From positions 310,001-374,000 of the forward strand of contig NW_026570241.1 in the NCBI RefSeq assembly GCF_019649055.1: a stretch of 64,000 nt of DNA, read 5' to 3'. Below, piece after piece: positions 32,511 through 43,307 of this stretch. The notes below the pieces were generated by a model that saw only the letters and a list, made by a program, of their open reading frames with translations, was not told the origin of the DNA and searched no databases. Every line of letters begins with the position of its first letter. The stretch's first letter is position 1. The DNA is from Paramacrobiotus metropolitanus. Lineage: Eukaryota; Tardigrada; Eutardigrada; Parachela; Macrobiotidae. A program made the translations under genes and the position numbers.

Positions 32511-33145
32511 CTAGTACATGTTAGGGTTCGCAGCTGCCAGAACTTGCTGATATCCCGTAATATGATTCTGCATACACTGCGGTGGATCTATCATGGAGCA
32601 AAGCGGCTTATCCGGAGTCTAGTAGATGAGCGGCACATCTTTAGCAGCACTACATCCGTATTTGTTCAGAAAGTGATCGGCCGCGGCGTCATATCGGTCT
32701 CTGTCCGCCTGGGTCAGCTGCAGTGGGTTGGTACTGATAAAGTGCACGACGACCGGTGTCTCACAAATACCGGTCTGCAGATTTTGTGTACCGCATCCAT
32801 ACATAAACCACTGCGTTGAGTCCAGAATTAGGGTCATGGATGAATTAGGGTCTGTAATGGCAAGCCAGATTTCAGTACTGCATCGTTATACAAAGTTGTT
32901 GTATAGTCTAAATTATTCTCAGTTAATCTTCAATTAAGGTAAAATAGCCACCGGCTTTGCTTACCAGGAGCGCCAGCGGCAGTGTATGGAATGATCAAGC
33001 CCGAAATGAGCCCACTATCTTGAATTTTGCCGACAAAAAAGCCATAGACGCACTGGGAAGAGTTTTTACCATCATAGTTTGAGTATTCCGCACAGTATGT
33101 GTTGGTCGAAGCGTTGATCAAAGGGGAAGCGGAAAAAAACAATTG
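32511..33145 (-). pseudogene. Two-domain secreted protein, truncated copy D (exons 6-7 only)
   Basis: Exon 6 (about 33145-32965) begins partway through the homologous exon, at the SASPLINAS-like block; exon 7 is 32851-32511. Intron phase and exon 7 length (341 bp) equal those of copy C. Exon 7 has an in-frame TAG at 32619-32621 where copy C has Trp; the rest of the frame continues to the normal stop. No exons 1-5 lie upstream. It is most similar to copy C, so it is a partial duplicate of C that has decayed. Confidence 0.8.
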
Positions 33146-33220
33146 CACCGTGTTTCGTGATTAGGTATATGCAGATACGATATACTAATGGCAAGCATTT
33201 CTTCACACGTTTCGTACATA

Positions 33221-33956
33221 CGCTGCACGTGTGTTTTGCCCGTAAAAGAATTCCGTAAATCGTACCATAATACGGTGCTGTGTGGGAGACGTAAGCCTAC
33301 AAGCGAACGGTGTCCATGGACAAATTTTGTTAGAAATTGCAGAAAATGCTAATCACCGACCGATCACCGTCCAGTTTCACAGTTCCCCTCACAGCGTAAT
33401 CAATCTACAGAGTACCGATTTAAGTAAAGTTCAGTTATTTGAATTAAACAACGCTCGCTGTACTATTAAAAAAGCCAGGAAAGTGATCGAGTTTACAAGC
33501 AACCAGCGGTTTTCGTTGCATATTTTGATACGCCAACATGAAAATAACAAGTTTGTTCGAAGGGCCACTGTACGTAACGGTCTGAAGCTGCTGGTGTCCG
33601 GTAAATTGGTTCTGCATACACATCGGAGGGTTGACCATAAGACACAACGACTTATTACTGCTGTGAATGGCGAGCGCGACATCATTAGCATCACTACAGC
33701 CGTACTTGTTCAGATAGCGATCGGCCACAGACCCAGACTGATCCAGTGCATCTTTTTCAGATTGAGGCAGTTGCGACTTGCAAGGATTGACGCGAAACTG
33801 CGAATATAATGTCCGATTGTCGGCGAATCGCAGACGCCGGCTTGTTGGTTCGGAACACCGCCTCTGTATCGTAGAGGAGAAAGTACATTTCGTCCACATA
33901 AACCAACACTGCTGAAGAGGCACTGAGAAAAGCGCGCGAAAGATACGCTCTTTTAA
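33221..33956 (-). pseudogene. Relic E of the two-domain secreted protein (exon 7 remnant)
   Basis: A degenerate exon 7 is readable on the minus strand. KYGCSDANDVALAI and MCMQNQFTGHQQL match KYGCSAAKDVPL and MCMQNHITGYQQ of copies C and D. LSASSAVLVYVDEMYFLLY in another frame matches the start of exon 7. A 267-codon open frame spans it but mixes unrelated sequence. The left part (33221-33560) has no recognisable exon but recurs in relic F. Confidence 0.65.
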
Positions 33957-34200
33957 GAATGTCATCTTCTCTGGCCAAAAAGAGGAATAGGCCTGGAGAT
34001 ATCTGGTCAGGAGGCACTTGGTCAGAAAGGGGCGACGAAGGGTTTCACCACTAACCCGCATGGAATGCACCGAAAACACTTCGTCAAATCGACAGGAAAT
34101 GGAGCAATTTTCACTAGAAGTATGGAGAATATAGAGAACGAAGAGTCCCACTAGAGACTTTTTAAACAATACGAGAGGTGGTTGAACAGAGAAGCAGACA
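33957..34200 (+). pseudogene. Relic of the GPCR B 3' exon
   Basis: The plus strand resembles exon 2 of B1 (31816-32034). TGTCATCTTCTCTGGCC, ATATCTGGTCAGGAGG, AAGGGTTTCACCACTAACCC, GCACCGAAAACACTTCGTC and AGGAAATGGAGCA parallel GTCATCTATCTTGCTC, ATATTTGGTCCGAAAGC, CAGGATTTCACCATTAATTC, GCACCGAAAATACTTCATC and AGGAAATGGGGCA. The frame is broken. It abuts lipocalin-like relic E, so both came from a duplication of the B1/D convergent gene ends. Confidence 0.6.
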
Positions 34201-34259
34201 CCAGGTTTATCCAAAGAAATATACATGCGTATATGAGAATTATTCACTTTTCGTTAGCA

Positions 34260-34970
34260 CTTGAGAGTTGAGAATATTACGTAATAGAATTGTGCATATT
34301 AATATAATATTAATATTAGCCGATGTTCTGGTACACTATATTGAAGGGTATCGTTATAGGCACCCCTTCCCACCCGCGTACATTATAGGCACCACTTTTC
34401 GCACCCCATTTACTGTAGGCACGCTTATGAATAATTAAACTTAAAGATTTTTGAATTATTAATACCTGAACCTTTTTTCACCGGAGCTAAGGTTGTGAGC
34501 TGCCTCTGCTGCGCTGCTATGAATCGTGTCTGCTGAAGTTCAGCAGCTGAACCGGTACCGGAAGTGAAACACGGGATGCTTTTCATATATATGAAACCGA
34601 ATATGAAAACGTTGCAATTAGTTTGCAATTGAGTAACTGTTGCCGAAAAATAATGAGAAATTAGCGTGCATGTACTCGTAGAAAATTTTTGGATCATATA
34701 AGGGTCTTAGGGTATCATCTTTTTAATACAATGGCTGCTTGTACTAATTAATCAACGGGGTGTGAGAAGGGGTGTCTACAATAAACATGGATGGAAAGTG
34801 ATGCCTATAACGGTTTCCTATATTGAATAGTTCGTGTCTCATACAAAGGATCGCCTTTTTCCGTTATTTGTTGGCTTTTATTGGCAGGTTTTATTCTAAC
34901 TTGTAACTGTATTAGCATGAAACAAACATGACAACAATTTCTAACAAAATAATCGACTGCTTTCGGTAAA
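34260..34970. other. Intergenic stretch, no gene recognised
   Basis: AT-rich; a GGCACCxCTTxxCACCC-type motif recurs three times near 34360-34410 and in inverted form near 34765-34800 (GGGTGTGAGAAGGGGTG), hinting at a small inverted-repeat element. No coding sequence supported. Confidence 0.35.
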
Positions 34971-34979
34971 GATAGCTGT

Positions 34980-37379
34980 CTAGTACATAATAGCGTTTGT
35001 GGCTGCCAGAACTTGCTGATATCCCGTGATATGGTTCTGCATGCATTGCGGTGGATCTATCATGGAGCAAAGCGGCTTATCCTGCGTCCAGAAGATGAGC
35101 GGTACATCCTTAGCAGCACTGCATCCGTATTTGTTCAGAAAGCGATCAGCTACAGCGTCGTACGCATCTCTGTCCGCCTGGATCAGCTGCAGTGGGTTTG
35201 CACGGATAAAGTGCACGACGACCGGTGTTTCACAAATACCAGTCTGCAGATTTTGTGTTCCGCATCCGTAGAGAAAAAATTGTGTGGAGTCCAGAAATAG
35301 TGTCATGGATGAAAAAGGGACTATAACGGTAAATAAGAAATCATTCTACCTGTTTCACAGTAATACAGTCTTAATAATTGTCAATTAATTTCTACTAAAG
35401 GAAAAGTAGTCACCGGCTTTGCTTACCAGGAGCGCCGGCGGTAGTGTATGGAATGATCAAGCCCGACACGAGCCCGCTGTTTGAATTTTGCCGACAAAAA
35501 AGCCATAGACACACTTGGAAGAATTTTTGCTATCATAGTTGGAGTATTCGGCCCAGTATGTATTGGTTGAGGCGTTTATTAAAGGGGAAGCGGAGGCTCC
35601 GACGAAATGCAGCACCGCTTGCTGGTTGACTGGATCGATTTCCGGCGAAAATAACCGCCGATAGTAATAATATTGTCCCTGAATCTATAGGAATAACATA
35701 CAAGTTATTATAGGGGGGAAAACCATTTTAGTCGAACCATTTCACGGCACTGCTGCCGTCAGCCGGCTGGATTGTGCGCTGCGGCAATACATACGGTTAA
35801 ATCAAGCGCGGTACATAAACACCATGTTTCGCAGCGTAAAACTCCAGTAGGGTGACGGCAGCAGTACAGGGAGACGGTTCGGGTAGACTGATTTGCCCCT
35901 TGTATACATATACATAAACATAAAAAAACATAGTTACGTAAAATATATTAATATATACATTTTCGTACTACACTTCTACAAGCAACGGCTTACTGATTAG
36001 CAGTATGTTCAGTATATAACCAAGCTAGCGAATAAGCTAGAATATTGCTTATTTTGAACGTGGTGACCGTAAGTAGTTAACTGTCATTGCTGCAGTAAGA
36101 ATTCACCAGGTTGAAATCGACCTTTCCAGGAGACGGTATTGCATTTGGCCATTTGCAACTTGAGGGTGTAAAATTACTAATAGTACTTGTATCATAGTTA
36201 AATGAAACGCTGGTGGTCGATGAAACTGAAGCAAAAGAATAAATTAGGCATTTACCGTAAAATTGTTTAAAAAACAGTACATAATATTAAGATTTTCTAC
36301 CTGTAGAGTTTACGATGGTCAACATCATTCCTTGGATATCCTGAGCAACGCAAGCGGGTGGGTCGATCATTCCGCATGTTCCCTTCGGTCCATATATTTC
36401 CTTCGGTATATTCTGCACCGTCACGCAGTATTGTAAAAATGCAGAATTTATGATAGTGTCAAAATTCTGCGCCTCGGTTGCTGACAGCTGATCTGGCCGT
36501 TTCCGCGTTTGAACGATGATTGTGGGCGTGGCGCAGTGGCCATTGTCTGTTTGTGAGCGGCTACAGCCATAGCTTATCGAAAGATTCTGATAATCGTGAT
36601 ACAGCACAACGAAATCCGTTGGTCCTGCAGAACCACTGCAAATTAATGGTCCAGCATACCACGTTTTGCGTAAATGGGAAAACAGCAATGCAACACAGTA
36701 CACAGAAAGACTCAACTCACGCATTATATAATTATCATCCGATCCACCGAGATCGCCAATTACTTGTCCTGCGTTGGAATATGTTCCCGTAAAGAACTGA
36801 TGCGTACAGGGTGTGTCGGATGAATCGGGGAAGATCTCCCACCACTGCAACGTTGACGGTTGACTGATAACGGGATCCGCAAAGGGCGCTACGCTGGTAA
36901 TTTGTATCTGGGCGGTGCTGGTGTAGTTTCCGCCCATCTTTCTGTACACGTACCAAATGCCATCGGCCTGTGATGCAGGAAATCCGTCTTACAAAGGTAA
37001 TTTATTGATAGTACTTTTTAAGTATTTTTTAGGTAAAAGTTTTTAATTTACAACTAGGTATAATTTTCTAAATGGAAGATTTTGTACAGCACTACCATTT
37101 TTTTAGGAAATTTATAATGATGTTTTTGCCAGTAACCCCAAAAGAATATTTCAGCCAGAACTATTCGAACCTGTTTAGGAGTTTCTCCACCGATTCCTTT
37201 CACACTGGCTGGGAAAGCCGGTGAGCATTGAGGAGCAACAAATTTGTTAATGCTCACTGAAATTAAGGACTTTTTTGTGTTACGGTCGATGCTACAAAGC
37301 CGTACGATGGAAAGATTACGCGAATAGAGGTACTGATCCCGTACTTACCCAAGCAGAAAAACGCAAACTTCCACAGCAT
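34980..37379 (-). pseudogene. Two-domain secreted protein copy C (seven exons, one 1-nt frame break)
   Basis: Exons: 37379-37349, 37256-37171, 36967-36721, 36624-36301, 36225-36107, 35684-35427, 35320-34980. Exon 1 is a 31-bp signal-peptide exon (MLWKFAFFC). All intron phases equal those of copies A and B. Domain 1: ADGIWYVYRKMGG, then TDFVVLYHDYQNL. Domain 2: CKWPNAIP, YYYYRRLFSPE, then QFFLYGCGTQ. Exon 6 is 258 rather than 259 bp; one base is missing near 35482 compared with copy D, shifting the frame. The remaining exons are intact, so either a young pseudogene or an assembly error. The GxWY opening and central YxxxYHDY strand recall lipocalins; this is tentative. Confidence 0.75.
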
Positions 37380-38200
37380 TTTAGACAAAACGGATAAGTC
37401 CAGACTCGAAACAGCAGCTATCTATTTGATAAACCAAAGGATTCGAATGCCAGTTGTCAAGTATTCTGTACACATACATTAAACATATAGATATATACCG
37501 ATAAATACCTAATTGCGGCGCGCGGTCTATGTAAATTTGTTTTGCTTATCTATGTTTACATTGCATAAGTCCTAGCACAGGATTTACCATCCTTAAAAAA
37601 CATCGCAGCGCTTGGCTTCGTATTAGGAATACACACACCGTATTAATTACCCGTAGCAATCAGCCAAAATAAATTTTAGGTCTGCACCAGAGAGCGAACT
37701 TTGTGAGCTCAATTGCGATTTCTGCAATGTACAGATACCACAGCCATAATATGGAAATTTCATATTATGAATCTGCACTTTCACAAGCGTCTTTCAAAGC
37801 CGGGAGGCACAGCAGATTCTGATCCAACACAGTCCACGTGTCATAGCGCGGAAAATTTTTACGTTTGTTATTATTTCGAGTGTGAAAACCGTAGGGATGT
37901 GTAATTTTGTAGTACGCGACATTTGATGTGGCGGCGATAATTCTTTATGATTTATCGATAACGTGTAAAATTTCGACAGTTTTTTTGTAAAGCTTGTTGT
38001 ACAAAGCGAAGCTAAACGATTTTGTATTTTCTGCAATTGCGGTCGTCCGCACAGGTTGTACGAGTATTAAACAGTATCTGCGGGAAAATGCAATGGCAGC
38101 GTGTACAGAGACAGATACAGTCAATACAGATACTTTCTACTACGTACTTTTGCTCATGTGTGTTCACGGTGCACGTGTGTTTTGCCCGTAAAAATATTCA
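37380..38200. other. Intergenic stretch upstream of copy C
   Basis: No gene recognised. AT-rich with short overlapping open frames only. Right end passes into relic F. Confidence 0.4.
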
Positions 38201-38405
38201 GTAAATCATACCATTATATTACTAAAAAGCCAGAAAACTGAGAAAAGTGATCAAGTTTGCAAGAAACCGGCGGTTTCAAATACATATTCTAATACGCCAT
38301 TAAATATAAGAATAATAACAAATTTAATAACAAATTTGTTCCAGTAGATGCTAACAGTCTTTGTAACGGTCTGAAACTGCTGGTATCCGTTAAAACACTC
38401 CGGAG

Positions 38406-39572
38406 CAGACCTGGGCAGTTATGAGATTTCGGCTCATAGTTAGAGTTAAGAGTTAATCGCAGCTCGCGAGTTACGCTACGAGTTAAGTTAGTCGCAATAA
38501 CTAGAGTTAACTGGAGTTAACTTGTAATAAAAACATCGTGATTTTAATAATCAACTTCAAGTAGTCTTTTATGCATGCCGATATCACTTTCACCAGATTT
38601 GAGACACAGACCATTATTAATTTTTTCTTAAAACTGATTTTGAAAATTCATGCATTTTCTTATGTTTCTTTTTCATGTTTTTCCTGAGGGAGAGAGCGAG
38701 AGACGCATTTTTCTTGAGGGAGGAAGATAAAATATAAATGAAACACAAGAAAGAATAAGAAAGAAACAAAAGAATTAAACATAAGAAAATATAAATGAAA
38801 CATCAGAAAGAATAAGAATGAAACAAAAGATGAAACATAAGAAATCATTCTTGTGTTTTTGTTCTTATTGTTTTCTCTCTCACTCAAGAAAAAATCAAAC
38901 ATAAGAAAAGTCCCTATCTGACAAAATTCCTCCCTCTTTTTGACCCTGGCTTTTTAGGGCCGAGCGCCGGCAACGATGAACTTTTTTACTATGATTTCGC
39001 TTCACATGGCTACCGAGGTTAGTGTAGCGGTTTGACAGTGTTGACCGCGTTATTACGCTTCCCTAATGCCAATGGGCAGGTAGCGAAGACGCACAGACGA
39101 TCAATTCCCGTGTGATTTTGGTGCGGAACATGATTTGTCCTCGTGTTGGCAAAATTTTGCTCCGCAAAAAATTACGTTCTCTGCACGCTGTTAATTGAGC
39201 TCAAATTGAACGACCACACTCATTGTTAGCATGGACTCCCCGATGCATATTCATCTAGGGATAGCCTCGGGCGGTCGTAGTGTACGTCGACTCGAGAAAT
39301 TTCGTACACACATACTTTTGTAATTATGGCAATTTATGCGATCCACGGTTAAAATGGCTTTTTTCTGATATTTTCTATATTTTAATTTTATTTTTGCTTT
39401 CAACCGAAACCCGCAGAGTTACGTTAAACTCGAGTTGCGCTATGTTATTTTTGAGTTGCGCTAGAGTTAAGTTTTCGTCCTGGCGAGTTAAGCTTCAAAG
39501 TTAAGTTATAACTCGTTAACTCGAAAAAAACTCGCGTTAAGTTAAATAGTTAAAATTAACTGCCCAGGTCTG
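38406..39572. mobile_element. 1167-bp hAT-like TIR element with 8-bp target duplication
   Basis: Ends are CAGACCTGGGCAGTTA... and ...TTAACTGCCCAGGTCTG, inverted repeats of about 16 bp starting CAG. They are flanked on both sides by the 8-bp duplication CTCCGGAG (38398-38405 and 39573-39580). Subterminal regions are full of AGTTAA/TTAACTCGAG-type motifs. The centre (38655-38935) is a purine/pyrimidine low-complexity inverted region. There is no transposase. The 8-bp duplication and CAG...CTG termini with TGGGCA are typical of the hAT superfamily. Confidence 0.88.
38655..38935. repeat. Low-complexity purine-rich tract with internal repeats
   Basis: GAGGGAGAGAGCGAG followed by repeated ATAAATGAAACA(C/T)(A)AGAAAG(A)ATAAGAA units, then a complementary CTTGTGTTTTTGTTC stretch. 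A 80-codon open frame across it (Phe-rich) is an artefact of composition. Confidence 0.6.
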
Positions 39573-39739
39573 CTCCGGAGGGTTGACCACAGGACACAAC
39601 GAGTTATTACTGCTGTAAACGGCGGGACATCATAAGCAACACTACAGCCGTACCGTAGAGAAGAAACTGTGTTTCGCCCAGCATTGTCGAAAAAGACACT
39701 GAGAACAGCGTGCGGAAGATTCACTCTGTGAAAATTATT

Positions 39740-41700
39740 AAGTTATAACTGCTTTTATTTTCTTAACGCCGGGATTTTTACCACAGAATTGTGTAACCGA
39801 AAACGACAACGGTGGCGCCAGATTAATTTATCTACTTTATAATTTGTAAGAATGCGATGGAGGAGGGATTTTATTGGCCCAACCGAACGTTTGTCAATTG
39901 TAAAATTAACTACTGTACCAATGTAATGCAGTTTCATTTACTTCCACGCAGCGCCCTTGGCCATGTGCGAAATGACTGAACCGGCAATCGGTCCACTCTC
40001 AATTCCACTTTTTTATTTCGAAGAAAAAATCTTTATTGAACCGAGACGAATTAGCTGCAGTATAATGAGAATATTGGACCCAGAATGCGCGGATTGAAAG
40101 ATTAGCCACAGATGAAGTGAAGAACCCCATGTCATGCAGTATAGCTTCAATATTTACTTTACTGGGTTGGTTTCCGGTGCGAACCGTATCCGTCGGACCG
40201 TCAGTAATAATCATGTTCGCTAATCTGTTAAATCCGATAAAAGTCTTCGGTCATTTGAAAAACTGGATACGTATGCGCGGTAAATTGACGTTTAAAAGTA
40301 TGGCAAGTTTTTCGTTAATGTGGTATAAGTACAGTAAATAATATATTGATGTGCTGACGCTGAAAACCAGGTGTTAGAAGCGTTCGAAAAACAAATTATT
40401 GGTGGCGGACCGGGGTACATATCGTGGAAAAGACGTTTTCCTCTGTGGTTCTGGCAGTTCTGCAAAAGATTACCTGTCATTGGTTAAAGTGTTTATAATG
40501 TTTCTCACTGTTGAAATACTTTTAATTTTAAATCTTTTTTCCAAAGGTTATGTTTCTATACATAACGAGTCACAACCATACAGATATGTACTTGTGAGTT
40601 GTGAGTGCCTCAAGGGTTGCCTGCCCACTGAAAAAAAAGCTTAACTGCCGGCCTAATTACCATAACTACTACTGCATATCAACCGATTAGCCTTAGGATT
40701 TGCAGACGTTTTAGCAAAATCTCATTCTGCTAAAGGAAGATCGGTCTCTGTAATCAGTCTGTGGGGCGTTATTGGCGTCTGGGACTGGGCGTCATTGGAC
40801 TTGTTGCCAATATGGTTGCAACATTCTGTAGCAACTGTGAGGAGCGGTAACGCAAACAGTGTATGTAATAAAGTTGCCAATTAGTATACAGCGGCTCCAC
40901 TACACGCACTCAGTGGGTGGACGCTTTAATTGTTAATGACCCAGCGTCCTTCGACGAAGTGAATACAAACCGGATGTGTAAAAATACTCATGGAGCTCAT
41001 TGTGAGGAAGTGTCGGGTGGTCGAATATCTGCTGATCACCTTACCATTAGTTAACTGCAAACTGAGGTTGACGTCGCTCGATGTTGTGGCTAATTGAATT
41101 CTGTGCATACTGCGGCAACTGTTACCGCATTATCTCTGTCAGTTCTATTTAAAAGTCGTGCACTGTTATTCCGAAACGTTTTCTCCCAAATTGTAGCGCT
41201 GGCATACTCGCTCTACTCGATAAAATGTCGAGGGCTCCGCCTTGCAGGTTTGCAGAATAACTGGTACGAATGTTTCCTCCAGGCGGCTTCTGAACGAGCA
41301 TTGTACCTGCATTATGTTTATGTATTCGGAGTAATGGGCAGCACGGCGATCATCACAATGAGCGCAAAAACTCCGAAACATATTCAACGATGTGTCGATA
41401 ATTAATAGCAGATTTTTCCGTACCGATTCGATGTAATGGAAGTATCCGGCAGAGCTCACGGGACAGGAAATAAGTAGCCTGTCTGCCACCGTGCTGAGAA
41501 ATGATTAGAACCTTTTAACTTTTGCAACACCAGGACACTATCCTCGCCTTTTTAAGCTTCCATAAGATATATCCGGAGACGTGATCTCATTCTGAGGAAG
41601 GCCTTTTATATCAAACCGTTACACACTTGCATCTTTCCATGTTGGTTGTTGCCAGTATGTAATGCAAAGTCTTACAGTAACCTCATCCATTCTATGATTG
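39740..41700. other. Stretch with unassigned short open frames
   Basis: No gene I can name. Open frames at 41100-41405 (+, 102 codons) and 41166-41489 (-, 107 codons) overlap and neither has a recognised domain. A region at about 40115-40480 (+) has open pieces with possible splice sites, including an FPLWFWQFCKRLP segment, which could be a decayed gene. I leave it unassigned. Confidence 0.3.
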
Positions 41701-41710
41701 CAGCGGCAAG

Positions 41711-42958
41711 ATGGACGCACGAGGAAGAAATGCAACCGGCAATTCTTCTTCGATAGCATCTTCCATTCCCATCTGGCTGCGATACCAGGCCGAAATCCAA
41801 CTTTGGTATGGATTTATGATCTTATTTAGTGTGACCGGAACGCTATTCGGCGTGCTGCTCGTCCTGTGTACCACGACATCGCAAATACGCTCGAAATCAA
41901 AATCCTTAATGCTGAGCCTCCTGAGTGCTGCGACCCTGCAGTGTGCCCTGGGTATTCCACTGATGGCCATGGCGACGGATGGGACACCGATCAGCCAGCC
42001 CATTAACGAACGCTTCTGCACATGGGTCTTCGGTATTTATTTATGCTTGACTACGTGGGTCGATTGGGCCGATCTGATGATTGCTCTGAACCGGGTAATC
42101 GCCATCTGCTATCCGCACATGTATCCGAAATTCACGACAAAAATTATGAACACTGCAATGGTCCTTTGTCCGCTGGGCGTTGGCGTCGTAATGACAGTTA
42201 TGCAGATTGCCGAAGCTTCGGGTGTCGTCAAGCGGTTAACCGTGTGGCGATCATGCAATATGATTTATAAGAATGCGGTCTGGTCAGCCGTGTACACGCT
42301 GGTTCCAATCGCCATTCCTATTGGGCTGTCATTTATGTGTTATTTGTCCATCTTTGTCGTGATTCTTCGGCGTCGATTCCGCGCAAATACGGTGGAGACA
42401 GCAAGCGAGCAGAACAGGATTCGCCGGCAACAAGAGCGCTACCGTACCGTGTATGCGTTCTTCCTTGCCTTCGTGTCGTATAGTAGCTGCATTTTGCCGG
42501 CACCGGTGACGGGACTGTTTTTCATCTCGCGTTTGGTTGGTGAGCCGTTTCTCCAACTCACCTTCCGAGTTGTTGGACTTTTTGGATTTGCATCGATCCC
42601 GGTATGTTCACGCTTCTTAGATTTCCAGAGTCTAAGAATTTTCTGCATATTTGTAAACACTATTTCACTATTGTTGTTGCAGGTCATATATTTTGCGCTA
42701 CGCAGAGATTATCGACAACAAGCGTGCCGTTTGTACAGGAATTTTCAGCTAAGGGTCCACCTGCGTAGAGGTCTCGCCGTCGATCCAGGTGAAACCGCCT
42801 CGTTCAGTCGCACAAGCCAACGGCAGGTGTTCGCCATGAACGTCCGTATGCGATCGAGTAAGTCGAAGAATAATTATAGAGTGTCAGTTTCAAAACTATA
42901 TAATGTACAAAATTTACTGATGTTGCTTAATTGTGGAATCATTAGAACTCGAAACTGA
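41711..42958 (+). CDS. Orphan class-A-like GPCR, copy B2 (two exons)
   Basis: Exon 1 41711-42601, exon 2 42683-42958; 388 residues. The 81-bp intron is a multiple of three without stops, so an unspliced 415-residue reading also exists. Splicing restores IPVIYFALRRDYR, the NPxxY/helix 8 equivalent seen in B1, so I prefer the spliced form. N-terminal NAT and NSS sequons; QPINERFC with the TM3 Cys; WVDWADLMIALNRVIAI with NRV for DRY, then PHMYPKF; ECL2 VWRSC; a third loop rich in Arg (RIRRQQERYRT); TM6 ILPAP. Basic Ser-rich tail. About 11 kb from B1 in the same orientation, with members of the secreted family between them. Ligand unknown. Confidence 0.85.
   Translation: MDARGRNATGNSSSIASSIPIWLRYQAEIQLWYGFMILFSVTGTLFGVLLVLCTTTSQIRSKSKSLMLSLLSAATLQCALGIPLMAMATDGTPISQPINERFCTWVFGIYLCLTTWVDWADLMIALNRVIAICYPHMYPKFTTKIMNTAMVLCPLGVGVVMTVMQIAEASGVVKRLTVWRSCNMIYKNAVWSAVYTLVPIAIPIGLSFMCYLSIFVVILRRRFRANTVETASEQNRIRRQQERYRTVYAFFLAFVSYSSCILPAPVTGLFFISRLVGEPFLQLTFRVVGLFGFASIPVCSRFLDFQSLRIFCIFVNTISLLLLQVIYFALRRDYRQQACRLYRNFQLRVHLRRGLAVDPGETASFSRTSQRQVFAMNVRMRSSKSKNNYRVSVSKLYNVQNLLMLLNCGIIRTRN
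42602..42682 (+). other. In-frame 81-bp intron of GPCR B2
   Basis: Donor GTATGT, acceptor TTGCAG, at the same codon as the B1 intron. It is stop-free, so retention would insert 27 residues just before the TM7 VIY motif and would probably disrupt the helix. Confidence 0.7.
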
Positions 42959-43307
42959 TTGATGGGCGCTTTCGGTTCTTTTTAGGCGGAAGTCGGGAGT
43001 ATAAGTGACGAAGTTTCAAACTGTGGCGTTCCTACGCAAATTAATTTACTCAGCGATCAGCCTTAACGACCTGACGCATTATATGGAAACTTAAATTTTC
43101 ACAAAAGTTAATTTTCGTTTGCCATCTGTCCATCATTATACATAAACTAGATGACATGTGGGCAAAGGGGCTGAGTGGTTTTCGTTGTCATCGTCTGATT
43201 TAGAGGCACTGGGTCCCAGTGCTTCGGTATCTATAACAGTTCTGAGGGACAACAGCTACAAAATAAAAAAAATACATATTTTCAAAGCTCCAGGTACGAT
43301 AATTAGC

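Larger units (their letters stand above)
38165..39730 (-). pseudogene. Relic F (duplicate of relic E), split by a hAT-like element
   Basis: 38165-38397 parallels relic E (CACGTGTGTTTTGCCCGTAAAA, GTGATCAAGTTTGCAAG, TAACGGTCTGAAACTGCTGG). 39581-39730 continues it (GGGTTGACCACAGGACACAA, GTTATTACTGCTGTAAACGG, ACTACAGCCGTAC). The two halves meet at the equivalent point of E (GGAGGGTTGACC). There is an internal deletion relative to E. No coding capacity. Confidence 0.65.

Noticed and set aside
33444-34247. 267-codon minus-strand open frame
   Set aside because: Only part of it matches the secreted-protein exon 7, the start of the same exon is in another frame, and the rest overlaps a GPCR exon relic on the opposite strand. 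A chance frame through pseudogene DNA, not a gene.
38660-38902. Phe-rich 80-codon minus-strand frame
   Set aside because: Low-complexity composition inside the hAT-like element; no coding evidence.
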